Source: an uncultured Propionibacteriaceae bacterium (GTDB lineage Bacteria > Actinomycetota > Actinomycetes > Propionibacteriales > Propionibacteriaceae). From it: a stretch of 64,000 nucleotides of DNA. Positions 50,996 through 60,166 of the stretch are shown here, piece after piece. Every line of letters begins with the position of its first letter. The first letter of the stretch is position 1. The stretch covers positions 32,621 through 96,620 of the forward strand of contig CALBCJ010000004.1 of the NCBI GenBank assembly GCA_937926975.1, written 5' to 3'. Both the position numbers and the translations under genes were made by a program. The notes beneath the pieces were generated by a model, which had not been told where the DNA came from, made no database searches, and saw nothing but the letters and a program-made list of their open reading frames with translations.

Positions 50996-53080
50996 TTAGC
51001 TGGCGTGCTCAAGCCTCCAGCGCTCGTAGTGGTCGAGCACGTCGTGGGCGACCTGGTCAACCGACCAGTCCATCACGTCGTACCCGACCCTGCCCCGCAG
51101 CCGGACCTCCAGGCGGTGGGTGACGTCCTCGGCCTCGTTCAGGCCCGCCCCGTACGCGGCGGCGGGGGCCTCGATCACCCGGACCTGGTAGCGGAAGGCG
51201 CGCCGGCCCTGGACCGGCTCGGCGTCCAGCGGCGGGTCGAGCGGCTGGTCGCTCGGGTCGGTGACCAGCAGGGTGGCCCGGGCCAGGCAGGTCCGGTCCT
51301 CGTCGGGGTCGCTGACCTCCTCGCCCTCGACCACGACCCGCGTCTCCAGCGACTGGTTGCTGAGCTCGTCGGCGACGGCCTGCAGCGCCGGCACCACCCG
51401 CGACCTCAGGGCCCGCAGCGCCTGCGCCGGGGTCACCGAGTCGAAGGTGTGGGCCAGCCGGTCGCGCCACGACACCCGCCGCAGGCTGGCCGCCGTACCG
51501 GCGGCCCGCAGCACCCCCACCCGCAGCGCCTCGCTGCGCGCCAGGGCCTCGGTCTGCTCGTCCCGCAGCGCCCGGTACAGGCAGATCGCGATCAGCACCA
51601 TCGCGAAGCTGAACGGCAGCGCTATCACCAGGGTCGCCTGCTGCAGGATCCCGATCCCGCCGGCCAGCAGCATCGCGATCGTGAGGATCCCGGTCAGGGT
51701 GGCCCAGAAGATCCGCAGCCAGCCGGCCGCGTCCTCACGCTCGCCCTTGATCCGGCTGGACAGGTTCGCCATCACCAGCGCGCCGGAGTCGGCGGAGGTG
51801 ACGTAGAACAAGATCCCGACGAACAGCGCCAGCGCGATCACCGCGGTGCTGCCCGGCAGCCGCGCCAGCAGCAGGTACAGCCCCTGCTCCGGCGCGGCGG
51901 CGGTCTTCTCGGCGAAGTCCGCGGCTCCGGAGCGGATCAGGTCCAGGGCGCTGTTACCGAAGGTCGAGACCCACATCACCACGTACGAGAAGGGCAGCAC
52001 CAGCGACCCGATGATGAACTGCCGGATCGTGCGGCCCCGCGAGATCCGCGCCAGGAACATGCCGACGAAGGCACCCCAGGTGATCCACCAGGCCCAGAAG
52101 AACAGGGTCCAGCCGTTGAGCCAGGCCTCGGGCCGCTCGTACGCGTAGGTCTCCAGCGTCAGCCGCGGGAACTGGGTGATGAAGTCGCCGACCGAGCCGA
52201 CCAGGGCGTCCAGCAGAAAGGCCGGTCTTCCCGTGACCAGCACCCACAGCGCCAGCCCCATCGCCAGCAGCACGTTGATGTTCGACAGCACCCGGACACC
52301 CTTGTCGACACCGGTGGTGGCCGAGATCGTCGCGATCACGACGCTCAGCACGATGAGGGCGACCTGGGCAGGAGGCCCCTGCCGGACCCCGAACAGGATG
52401 TTCAGGGCGACTCCCAGCTGGACCACTCCGACCCCGAGCGAGGCCGCGATGCCGAAGACCCCGCCGACCAGGGCCGCGGTGTCGACCACATCACCCATCC
52501 AGCCGTTGACCCGGTCCCCGAGCAGGGGCCGCAGCGTCGAGCGGACCGCCAGCGGCTCGCGGCGCCGGTACGCGAAGTAGGCCATCGCCATGCCCATGAT
52601 CGAGTACAGGCCCCAGCCCGAGATGCCGTAGTGGAACAGGGTGAGCACGATCGCGTTCCGGGCCGCCTGCGGGGTCTGCCCCGGGCCGGTCGGCGGGTGC
52701 AGGTACTGCGCCACCGGCTCGGCGACGGCGAAGAACATGATCCCGGTCCCGATGCCGGCGGCGAACAGCATCGCCGCCCAGGAGAAGGTCGAGTAGTCCG
52801 GGGTCGAGGTGTCCGGACCGAGCCGGATCCGCCCGTACCGGGTCAGGGCCAGCACCGACACGAAGATCAGGGCCGCGGTCAGCAGGGCGATGTAGAACGA
52901 GCCGAACCAGCGCCCGGCCCAGGCGACCGCGGCGTCGAAGGCCGCCTGGACCGCGGTCGGCGAGACGAAGGCCGCCCCGGCCACGGCCGCGATGACCGCC
53001 GCCGAGGCCACCAGCACCGCCCAGTTGACCGGGTGCCCGCTGGGGGCGCTCTTCTCCGGGGGTGTCAACGATGTCGTCAC
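50996..53080 (-). CDS. BCCT-family transporter (choline/betaine, BetT-like)
   Basis: 694 residues. Twelve membrane helices; family motifs GIGTGIMFFAVAEPVAQY (about 108-125) and the Trp-rich segment FFWAWWITWGAFVGMFLARI (about 337-356) are present. The C-terminal ~180 residues form a soluble domain ending HRLEVRLRGRVGYDVMDWS and DQVAHDVLDHYERW, as in BetT-type choline carriers with an osmosensing tail. GTG 53080 follows GAGGA at good spacing; an in-frame start at 53155 lies in a repeat and is unlikely. No betA or betB gene nearby. Confidence 0.92.
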   Translation of the reverse strand: MTTSLTPPEKSAPSGHPVNWAVLVASAAVIAAVAGAAFVSPTAVQAAFDAAVAWAGRWFGSFYIALLTAALIFVSVLALTRYGRIRLGPDTSTPDYSTFSWAAMLFAAGIGTGIMFFAVAEPVAQYLHPPTGPGQTPQAARNAIVLTLFHYGISGWGLYSIMGMAMAYFAYRRREPLAVRSTLRPLLGDRVNGWMGDVVDTAALVGGVFGIAASLGVGVVQLGVALNILFGVRQGPPAQVALIVLSVVIATISATTGVDKGVRVLSNINVLLAMGLALWVLVTGRPAFLLDALVGSVGDFITQFPRLTLETYAYERPEAWLNGWTLFFWAWWITWGAFVGMFLARISRGRTIRQFIIGSLVLPFSYVVMWVSTFGNSALDLIRSGAADFAEKTAAAPEQGLYLLLARLPGSTAVIALALFVGILFYVTSADSGALVMANLSSRIKGEREDAAGWLRIFWATLTGILTIAMLLAGGIGILQQATLVIALPFSFAMVLIAICLYRALRDEQTEALARSEALRVGVLRAAGTAASLRRVSWRDRLAHTFDSVTPAQALRALRSRVVPALQAVADELSNQSLETRVVVEGEEVSDPDEDRTCLARATLLVTDPSDQPLDPPLDAEPVQGRRAFRYQVRVIEAPAAAYGAGLNEAEDVTHRLEVRLRGRVGYDVMDWSVDQVAHDVLDHYERWRLEHAS

Positions 53081-53130
53081 GTGCTTCCTCTCTGCGACCG
53101 CCTCGCGTGGTAGGTCCAGCACCGCTCGGT

Positions 53131-53219
53131 CCCGGCGCAGCGCGGACCGGGACACCCCCGGCGGGGGCTAGCAGACCCGCCCACATAGCGCCCCGGCGCA
53201 GCGCGGACCGGGACACCCC
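53131..53219. repeat. Two 28-bp direct repeats, period 61 bp
   Basis: Identical 28-mers at 53131-53158 and 53192-53219 (start CCCGGCGCAGCGCGGACC, end GGGACACCCC), 33 unique bases between. They lie in the upstream region of the BCCT transporter. The period equals that of the pair at 32071-32160, although the sequences differ. No third copy and no cas gene were seen. Confidence 0.85.
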
Positions 53220-53303
53220 TGGGCGAGCGGGCCTGGCCTTACCGTAGGGCGGGAGGGGTCAGGGGTGGCCCCCTGGGTGAGCACCAGCCTGCTCAGCCTG
53301 GCC

Positions 53304-54863
53304 TCAGCGGGGCAGCATCACGGTGAGCCCGCCCGGGACCACCTCGGCCTCGAAGCGGCGGGTCCGGCCGGCCGCGTCACCGTCGAGCTGGTACTCGACC
53401 GGATCGTCGACCTCGAAGACCACGTGCCTGCCCTGCGCGTACTCCAGCGGCTCGACCTGGGCGCCGCCGAGCAGGCCGGAGGCGACCTTCGCCCAGTCGG
53501 TGACCGAGGTCGGGCTGCCGATCAGCACGTCGAGCAGGCCGTCGTCGGCGGTCGCGCTGGGAAAGATCCGGATTCCGCCCTGCAGCGTGCCGACGTTGCC
53601 GACCAGGGCCAGCAGGGCGGAGCGCTGCAGCGGCTCGCCGCCGTCCACGGTGACCGTCACCGGGTACGGGTGGGCACCCAGCTGCTGCGCCGCGGCGAGG
53701 AAGTACGCGGCCGAGCCGACGAGCTTCTTCAGCTCCGGGCGGGTGTCGCTCATCACCTTGGCATCGACTCCCATCCCGCTCATCACCAGGAAGTGCTCGC
53801 AGCGGTCGTCGGTGGTGAACCTCACCACGTCGACCGGGGTTGCCTGGCCGGAGAAGGCTACCTCGAAGGCCCGCTGCTCGTCGCGGGAGACACCGAGGTT
53901 GCGGGCGAAGAGGTTCCCGGTGCCGGCCGGGATCAGCCCGACCGGGATCTGGGTCCCGACCAGCTCGGAGCACACCACCCGTACGGTGCCGTCGCCGCCG
54001 GCCACCAGCACCAGGTCGGCCTGCTTGGCGATGGCGTCGCGGGCCATCTGGTAGCCGGGGTCGTCGATCTCGGTCTCCAGCCACAGCGGCGGCTTCCAGC
54101 CGCGGTGGCGCAGCTCGTACTCGACCCGCTTGCGGAAGAGGTCGAAGCTGGGGACCTTGGCTGGGTTGTAGATGATCGCGGCTCGCTTGTCGACGTGCTC
54201 GCGGGGCCGGTCGGCCATCCCCAGCGACTCGGCGATGGTGTGCTCGCCGGCCAGGAGCAGCGCCGTGTACACCACGGCCGCGCCCAGCGCGCTGCCGCCG
54301 ATGACCTGGGAGACGGTGTGGTGCCGCATCAGCCAGCGGTCGGCCGCTACGGCGAGCAGGAACAGGCCGCCGCCGGTACGGATCAGCCACAGCCGCAGCG
54401 CTGAGCGGCGGGCCGCGGTGGCGATGGTGAGCACCGTCACGGTCAGGATCATCGCCTCCACCATGTGGTTGGAGGGGTAGGCGTAGCCGTGGTACGAGAT
54501 CGCCTGGTCAAACGGGGACGGGACCCGAGGGTGGCGCAGCACCGCCTTCACCAGCGAGCCGACCACCCAGCCGAAGGAGGCCACCACCAGGGCCCCTGCC
54601 AGTCGCCGCAGCCGCCGCTGGTACGCCCAGGCGGCGATCCCGAGCACCACCGCGACCGTGACCACCGGGTGCGAGACCAGCGAGAACGCGCTCAGGACCT
54701 GCCCGAGCGTGCTCACCGGGTCGAGCCAGGGTGCGGCGAGCGCGCGGTCCAGCCCGTCCAGCTGCCGCTGCGCCGCCAGGACCGTCCAGAGCCCAAAGAA
54801 CCCGGTCCAGCCGGCCGCGACCAGCCAGGACAACTGTTGTCGGCGTTCCTCCATGCCGCTCAT
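53304..54863 (-). CDS. PAP2 phosphatase - diacylglycerol kinase-like fusion protein
   Basis: About 519 residues. N-terminal half: five or six helices with PAP2 motifs KAVLRHPRVPSP (about 108), YPSNHMVEAM (about 132) and RWLMRHHTVSQVIGG (about 180). C-terminal half (from about 225): DAGK catalytic domain with AAIIYNPAK, LVLVAGGDGTVRVV (about 290) and GLIPAGTGNLFARNLG (about 315), and the lipid-kinase beta domain after it. Such fusions could recycle or make phosphatidate or a related phospholipid at the membrane. The start is among GTG 54869, ATG 54863 and ATG 54854. Confidence 0.88.
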   Translation of the reverse strand: MSGMEERRQQLSWLVAAGWTGFFGLWTVLAAQRQLDGLDRALAAPWLDPVSTLGQVLSAFSLVSHPVVTVAVVLGIAAWAYQRRLRRLAGALVVASFGWVVGSLVKAVLRHPRVPSPFDQAISYHGYAYPSNHMVEAMILTVTVLTIATAARRSALRLWLIRTGGGLFLLAVAADRWLMRHHTVSQVIGGSALGAAVVYTALLLAGEHTIAESLGMADRPREHVDKRAAIIYNPAKVPSFDLFRKRVEYELRHRGWKPPLWLETEIDDPGYQMARDAIAKQADLVLVAGGDGTVRVVCSELVGTQIPVGLIPAGTGNLFARNLGVSRDEQRAFEVAFSGQATPVDVVRFTTDDRCEHFLVMSGMGVDAKVMSDTRPELKKLVGSAAYFLAAAQQLGAHPYPVTVTVDGGEPLQRSALLALVGNVGTLQGGIRIFPSATADDGLLDVLIGSPTSVTDWAKVASGLLGGAQVEPLEYAQGRHVVFEVDDPVEYQLDGDAAGRTRRFEAEVVPGGLTVMLPR

Positions 54864-54957
54864 TCTCACACCGGCGCGGGGGCCCCTGCTGGACCACCCG
54901 CCCCGCGGGGGCAGCCCCGGCCGGGTGTGAGCGCCACGGCCGGGGCGGTCGGGAGAG

Positions 54958-56362
54958 CTACCTCAGCGGCTCGAAGCGGGCCTGGAAGAAGCGCAGGTAC
55001 CTCGGCTCGAAGACCATCCTCAGCCCCGTGGCCTGCTCCCGCTGCTCGAAGCAGGACTTCACGCTCTCGGCGACCACGTCCAGGTGGGCCTGGGTGTACA
55101 CCCGGCGCGGGATCGTGAGCCGGGTCAGCTCCAGCGCCGGGTGGTGGTTCTGCCCGTCGGCCGCGCCCGGCAGAGACGATCCCCCTCTCCATCGAGCGAA
55201 CCCCGGAGTCCAGGTACAGGTTCGCCGCGAGCGTCTGCGACGGGAGCTGCTCCTGGTCCAGGTGCGGGTAGAAGGCCCGCGCGTCCAGGAAGACCGCGTG
55301 CCCGCCGACCGGCTTCACGAACGGCACACCCCACTGGTCCAGCAGCTCGCCCAGGTAGCGCACCTGGCCGACGCGGGAGCGCATGTAGTCCAGGTCGAGC
55401 GACTCCTCGATCCCGATCGCCATCGCCTCCATGTCCCGCCCGGACATGCCGCCGTACGTGTGCAGCCCCTCGTACACGACCACCAGGTTGCGGATCTCCT
55501 GGAACAGGTCCTCGTCGTTGGTGGCGACCCAGCCGCCGATGTTGACCAGGTGGTCCTTCTTGCCCGACATGGTGGCGCCGTCGGTGTACGAGCAGAGCTC
55601 GCGCAGCACCTGCGGCAGCGGCGTGTCCGCGTACCCCTCCTCCCGCTCGATGATGAAGTACGCGTTCTCCACGGCCCGGGTAGCGTCGAGGTAGACCTTG
55701 ATGCCGTACCTGTTGGTCAGCTCCCGCAGCGCCCGGGCGTTGGCCATCGACACCGGCTGGCCACCGGCCATGTTGACGGTGGTCGCGAGGCAGACGTACG
55801 GGATCTTGTCGGCGCCGACCTCGTCGATCAGCCGCTGCAGCTTGTCCAGGTCGACGTTGCCCTTGAACGGGTCCAGCGAGCTGGTGTCGTGGGCGGCGTC
55901 GACGATCACGTCGTGGAAGGTGGCGCCGGCCTTCTCCTGGTGGAAGCGGGTGGTGGTGAAGTACATGTTGCCCGGGACGTGGTCGCCGGGCTTGATCGCG
56001 GCCTGCGACAGCAGGTGCTCCGCCCCGCGGCCCTGGTGGGTGGGCACGATGTGGCGGTACCCGTACGCCTCCTGGACTGCCTGCTCCAGCCGGTAGTAGC
56101 TGGCGCTGCCGGCGTACGCCTCGTCACCGGTCATCAGCGCCGCCCACTGCCGGTCAGACATGGCGCTGGTGCCGGAGTCGGTCAGCAGGTCGATGTAGAC
56201 GTCGCGGGAGTGGAGCAGGAAGGTGTTCCAGCCCGCCTCCCGGATCGCGGCCTCGCGCTCAGCGCGGGTGGTGGTCCGCAGCGGCTCCACGACCTTGATC
56301 TTGTACGGCTCCGCCCAGCTGCGGCGGGTGTGCTGCTGGCCCATGGTCTGCAACGTGGACAT
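54958..56362 (-). pseudogene. tpl: Tyrosine phenol-lyase, frameshift near the C-terminus
   Basis: About 465 residues when joined. Very like tyrosine phenol-lyases: TFLLHSRDVYIDLLTDSGTS, GDEAYAGSASYYRLE, THQGRGAEHLLSQAAIKPGD, and the PLP-Lys in TDGATMSGKKDHLVNIGG. The phenol-binding Arg is present in GVRSMERGIVSAGR, where tryptophanase has Ile or Val, so TPL is preferred. It splits tyrosine to phenol, pyruvate and ammonia. Just after SAGR (near 55170) the frame shifts by one extra base (or minus two); the expected end (ELTRLTIPRRVYTQAHLDVV ... YLRFFQARFEPLR) continues in another frame to 54958. Start ATG 56362, GAAAGG upstream. One indel only, so assembly error is possible. Confidence 0.85.
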
Positions 56363-56560
56363 GCTGTGCCTTTCGCTCAGTCGACCCCAAGCGAGGCGAC
56401 GTTGCGGCGCCTCGCCCCTGCGAGCCGTCTCGTGGGGTTCACCCGTCACGCTAGTCGTCTGGCTGCCGCCCGATGAAGGCCGCCATCCCCGGGACGGTGA
56501 AGGCGGCCGTGCTGGGCCGCCGCCTCCGCGGCGGCGCGGCCGCTCCGCTTGACACACCGT

Positions 56561-56632
56561 CTTCCTCCTCGCGGTGAAGAGGTGCAATCCGTCGTGGTAG
56601 AGCCGGTCGTTCTTCACCGCTCCTTCGTCCAG
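56561..56632. repeat. 72-bp stem-loop repeat, left copy
   Basis: Begins CTTCCTCCTCGCGGTGAAGA (56561-56582 match) and ends TCTTCACCGCTCCTTCGTCC (56609-56632 match). GCGGTGAAGA and TCTTCACCGC inside it are exact reverse complements (10 bp) with a 30-base loop. A second copy in the same orientation and of the same length is at 57606-57677, 1045 bp away; the two ends (22 and 24 bp) are identical and the middle diverged. The right part supplies the stop codon and last residues of the broken ATPase gene. Confidence 0.8.
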
Positions 56633-57406
56633 ACGGCGTGCTCCGCGGCCGGCTGGGGCCAGGTCGAGCGGGCAGGCTCGGGAGTCGTTGCTGGGGTGGG
56701 CGGGTCCAGGGTCTCCACCGTGATGTAGTGGAAGCGCTCCGTGTACGACCTGGCGGCGGCCAGGGCCTGGGGAAGGCTGGGCAGCCCAGCCAGGGCGATC
56801 AGAACGGGCCAGTCGTCCTGGGCCGCTGCCTGGCTGACGACGGCGAGTGTGGTGAGCTCCTCGGGCTGAAGGTCCTGCGCCTCATCGACCAGGATCGCGA
56901 GCCCGGCCCCGTCCTCCGCCGCTGCCGCCGAGACGTCCTTGAGGATCTTCTTCAGGTCGGTCTCCAAGACCCCGCTGTCAGCGCCGCCGCCAGGGGCGCT
57001 GCTGAGGTCCATCCCGAAGGTCCAGGTCCCGGACGGGTCGTAGGACGCCTTGAAGGTACAGCGCCGTCTTGAGTGCCTGCAGAAGGCGTCGCCCAGGCTT
57101 GGGACGCGAGATGTCGCTGAGCGGGCCGTAGAGCCCTTCGCCGATCATCTCGCGCAGCGACCGCCCGGAGCCCGCCTCTACCTGGGCAGTCACCCAGCCA
57201 CGGCTCTCCGCATCATGACGCATCCGGGTCAGCAGCACCGTCTTCCCGACGCCGCGCAGCCCGTACAGGATCATCGGCTGGCCGCTCTTGCCGCGCTCGG
57301 CCCGCTGCATGGCGACGCTCCAGGCCTGGAGCGCGTCCTCGCGGCCGACCAGTGCCGCGGGCTTTCGGCCGGTTCCCGGCGCGTACGGGTTGAGGACGGG
57401 ATCCAC
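56614..57406 (-). pseudogene. P-loop ATPase (AAA/STAND-like), frameshifted and truncated
   Basis: GTG 57406 with GGGGAGG upstream. The first half has LVGREDALQAWSVAMQRAER and Walker A YGLRGVGKTVLL (about residue 50). The frame breaks near 57053: LQALKTALY is followed, after one extra base, by FKASYDPSGTWTFGMDLSS and Walker B LAILVDEAQDL in a new frame. It then stops soon after RSYTERFHYITVETL, where family members continue with ~150 more residues; the last ~20 residues (EHAVWTKER end) lie in the repeat at 56561-56632. So an indel and a truncation by a repeat element have both hit the gene. Confidence 0.78.
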
Positions 57407-57501
57407 GGCAGCCTCCCCACTGCTACTGAAGTGTGTAAGCCGTATAACGAAAACTACACAGGCTTAGACTTCCTTACACTTTGCTACACATCGCGCGAGG
57501 A
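57407..57501 (-). promoter_or_regulatory. AT-rich promoter region of the broken ATPase gene
   Basis: Unusually AT-rich for this window. It contains an imperfect inverted pair, GTGTAAGCC (57433-57441) and GGCTTAGAC (57461-57469), plus CTTACAC at 57473-57479, and a -10-like TATACG on the minus strand. These look like operator half sites. Which regulator would bind is unknown. Confidence 0.4.
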
Positions 57502-57969
57502 CTGTGCTTGATCGCCGCGGCTCGGCCGCTTCGCTATAACCCCGGTCTTCCGTGCTTGACCGCCGCCGCCTCCGCGGCGGCTGGCCGGCTCGCTATAACC
57601 CCCGGCTTCCTCCTCGCGGTGAAGAGGTTCTTTCGGTCGTGGTCCAGCCTGTCGTTCTTCACCGCTCCTTCGTCCAGCCGGGGGACTCGCCGGCCCTCGT
57701 GGTTGGGCCTGGCGGTCACCTCACCTGTCGTGGTTGGGCTGGGCGCGGAGGGTCGTTTCTCGCTCTTCGTCGTCCAGACCGGGGACTACGCGGCCGGTCG
57801 TGGCCGGGCTGAGCGGACAGGTACACAGCCAGCCGTTCTTCACCGCTCCTTCGTCCAGACCGGGGACTACGCGGCCGGCTGGGGCCGGGTCGAGCGGTCA
57901 CCTCGCGCGTCGTGGCTCCGGTCGTGGCCGGGGGCGGCGGCAGTCAAACACAGCGGCGATCAAGCACAG
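57502..57969. repeat. Repeat cluster bounded by perfect 17-bp inverted repeats, upstream of serS
   Basis: CTGTGCTTGATCGCCGC (57502-57518) and its exact reverse complement (57953-57969) bound the region. Inside: a degenerate second copy of the end motif on each side (GTGCTTGACCGCCGC at 57552; the reverse of GTGTTTGACTGCCGC near 57940), a repeated CGCTATAACCCC element (57532 and 57591), the full 72-bp stem-loop at 57606-57677, another perfect copy of its 24-bp right half at 57835-57858, a partial one at 57765-57777, and ACCGGGGACTACGCGGCCGG twice, 81 bp apart. No gene is supported inside. It ends 21 bp before serS. Confidence 0.75.
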
Positions 57970-57990
57970 CCAACTACTAGGCTGGGGCGG

Positions 57991-59259
57991 GTGATCGACC
58001 CGAAGCTGCTGCGTACCGACCCTGACCGCCTGCGACGTGCCCAGGAGCTGCGGGGGGAGCCGGTCGAGCTGGTCGACCAGCTGCTGGCCGCGGACGAGGC
58101 CCGGCGAGCCGCGATCGGGGCCCACGAGGCGCTGCGGGCCGAGCAGAAGGAGCTCAGCGCCCAGATCCCGAAGGCGTCCGGTGATGAGCGCCAGCGGCTG
58201 CTGGCCCGTACCAAGGAGCTGGCGGCGGCGGTCCGGCAGGCCGACCAGGAGCGCGAGCAGGCCGGGGTCCGGTTTGACGAGCTGCTCCGGCAGCTGCCGA
58301 ACCCGGTCTTCGACGACGTCCCGCCCGGCGGTGAGGACGACTTCGTGGTCCGGGAGACCGTCGGGAAGCCCCGCGACTTCGCGGCCGAGGGGTTCACCCC
58401 GCGCGACCACCTAGAGCTGGGGCAGCTGCTTGGCGCGATCGACGTGGAGCGCGGCACCAAAATCTCCGGCTCCCGGTTCTACGTCCTGACCGGTGCCGGG
58501 GCGGTGCTGGAGCTGGCGCTGGTGCAGCTGGCGATGGCGAAGGCCGCCGAGTGGGGCTTCACCCCGATGCTGCCGCCGGCGCTGGTGAAGCCGTCGGCGA
58601 TGGAGGGGACCGGCTTCCTCGGGCAGGCCGCGCAGGACGTGTACCACCTGCCGGGCGACGACCTGTACCTGGTCGGCACCTCGGAGGTGGCGCTGGCGGC
58701 GTTTCACAGCGACGAGATCCTCGACGGCTCGGCGCTGCCGCTGTCGTACGCGGCGTTCTCTCCCTGCTACCGGCGCGAGGCCGGCTCGTACGGCAAGGAC
58801 ACCCGCGGGATCTTCCGGGTGCACTGGTTCGACAAGGTCGAGATGTTCGTCTACTGCGCGCCCGAGGACGCCCACGACCAGCACCTGCGGCTGCTCGGGT
58901 ACGAGAAGGAGTTCCTGTCGCTGCTGGAGATCCCGTACCAGGTGCTGGAGGTGGCGGCCGGTGACCTGGGGCTCAGCGCAGCCCGCAAGTACGACTGCTA
59001 CGGCTGGTTCCCGAGCCAGGACCGCTACCGCGAGGTGACATCGACCTCGAACTGTACGGAGTTCCAGTCCCGCCGGCTGGGCACCCGGGCCCGGTACGAG
59101 TCGGGCGTCGGCCCGGTCGCCACCCTGAACGGCACCCTGTGTGCGATGACCCGGATCATCGTGGCGCTGCTGGAGAACCACCAGCAGGCCGACGGCTCGG
59201 TGGTGCTGCCTGCGGCGCTGCGCCCGTACCTGGGTCGCGACCGGCTGCTGCCGCTGTGA
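57991..59259 (+). CDS. serS: Serine-tRNA ligase
   Basis: 422 residues. N-terminal coiled-coil arm (about 30-100: RAEQKELSAQIPKASGDERQ, RLLARTKELAAAVRQADQER) that grips the long arm of tRNA-Ser; class II catalytic core with motif 2 (FSPCYRREAGSYGKDTRGIF, about 258-277) and motif 3 (NGTLCAMTRIIVALLENHQ, about 378-396). GTG 57991 is the start. Two of its substrates, tRNA-Ser(UGA) and tRNA-Ser(GCU), are encoded in this window. Coupled by GTGA to the HAD gene. The repeat cluster just upstream must contain or precede its promoter. Confidence 0.97.
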   Translation: MIDPKLLRTDPDRLRRAQELRGEPVELVDQLLAADEARRAAIGAHEALRAEQKELSAQIPKASGDERQRLLARTKELAAAVRQADQEREQAGVRFDELLRQLPNPVFDDVPPGGEDDFVVRETVGKPRDFAAEGFTPRDHLELGQLLGAIDVERGTKISGSRFYVLTGAGAVLELALVQLAMAKAAEWGFTPMLPPALVKPSAMEGTGFLGQAAQDVYHLPGDDLYLVGTSEVALAAFHSDEILDGSALPLSYAAFSPCYRREAGSYGKDTRGIFRVHWFDKVEMFVYCAPEDAHDQHLRLLGYEKEFLSLLEIPYQVLEVAAGDLGLSAARKYDCYGWFPSQDRYREVTSTSNCTEFQSRRLGTRARYESGVGPVATLNGTLCAMTRIIVALLENHQQADGSVVLPAALRPYLGRDRLLPL

Positions 59260-60080
59260 GCGGCGACGGTACCTGGACGCCGAGGCTGGTCGCCGTCGAC
59301 ATCGACGGCACCCTCGTTGACGCCGCCGGGATGATGCCCGACGCGCTCTACCAGGCAGTCCAGCGGGTCGTCGACGCCGGGGTGCCGGTGGTGCTGGCGA
59401 CGGGCCGGTCGTGGCTGGCCAGCGAGGGGGTGGCCGGCTACCTGCGGCTGCCGCCGGGCCTGCACGTCTGCTCGAACGGGGCGGTGGTGCTGGAGTCGCA
59501 GCCGGTGCGGCTGGTCCGGGAGGTGACCTTCGACCCGGCGGAGGTGATCGACAAGGTGGTGGAGCACTCGAAGGCTCTGATCGCGGTCGAGGAGCTGGGC
59601 GTCGGCTACCGGGTCAGCGGCGGCTTCCCCGACGGGGAGCTGTTCGGCGAGGCCCGCTGCGAGAGCATTGAGGAGCTGAAGTCGCGCCCGGTGACCCGGG
59701 TCGTGGTGCGGGACCCGGACGCCGACGAGGAGGACTTTCTGCGGCTGGCGCAGCGGCTCGGGCTGCACGGGGTGACGTACTACATCGGCTGGTCGAACTG
59801 GCTCGACATCGCCCCGGCCGGCGTCGACAAGGCCGCCGGGCTGGAGGTGGTCTGTGAGCGGCTGGGGATCGACCGGGCCGATGTGCTGGCCCTCGGTGAC
59901 GGGTACAACGACATCGAGATGCTCCAGTGGGCGGGCCGCGGTGTCGCGATCGGGGACGCTCTGCCTGAGGTCCAGCAGGCCGCCGACCATGTCACCAGCC
60001 GCTTCGCTGACGGCGGTACGGCCGAGGAGCTGGTCCGCTGGTTCCCGGCCGCCGACCGCGCCACGTCTGGGCGAAGGTGA
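59256..60080 (+). CDS. HAD-superfamily hydrolase, Cof type
   Basis: 274 residues. Motif I VDIDGTLVD (about 15-23) with the two catalytic Asp, motif II ATGRS (about 49), motif III Lys near 190 (GVDKAAGLE) and motif IV GDGYNDIEML (about 214). The large C2-type cap between II and III places it in the Cof/YidA group, which dephosphorylates sugar phosphates and similar metabolites. GTG start inside the serS stop codon (GTGA). A serS-HAD pair is common in actinobacteria. Confidence 0.93.
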   Translation: MSGDGTWTPRLVAVDIDGTLVDAAGMMPDALYQAVQRVVDAGVPVVLATGRSWLASEGVAGYLRLPPGLHVCSNGAVVLESQPVRLVREVTFDPAEVIDKVVEHSKALIAVEELGVGYRVSGGFPDGELFGEARCESIEELKSRPVTRVVVRDPDADEEDFLRLAQRLGLHGVTYYIGWSNWLDIAPAGVDKAAGLEVVCERLGIDRADVLALGDGYNDIEMLQWAGRGVAIGDALPEVQQAADHVTSRFADGGTAEELVRWFPAADRATSGRR

Positions 60081-60166
60081 CCGCCGCCTCCTGGGCGGCG
60101 GGGGACAGGCGGTTCTGACCCCGGCCACCGGTACAGTGAGAGCCCGTCAACCCCCCAGGAGGACTG

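Noticed and set aside
54958..56362. Tryptophanase
   Set aside because: Arg in GVRSMERG and the surrounding residues match tyrosine phenol-lyase; tryptophanases have a hydrophobic residue there.
57534..57901. Small minus-strand ORFs within the repeat cluster
   Set aside because: Their repeated peptide (e.g. RPRSPRSGRR) simply reflects the DNA repeats; no ribosome binding sites and no conserved stop or start among copies.
57502..57990. T-box or other riboswitch in front of serS
   Set aside because: No T-box core (AGGGTGGNACCGCG-type sequence), no specifier stem or terminator/antiterminator was found; the region is built of repeats instead.
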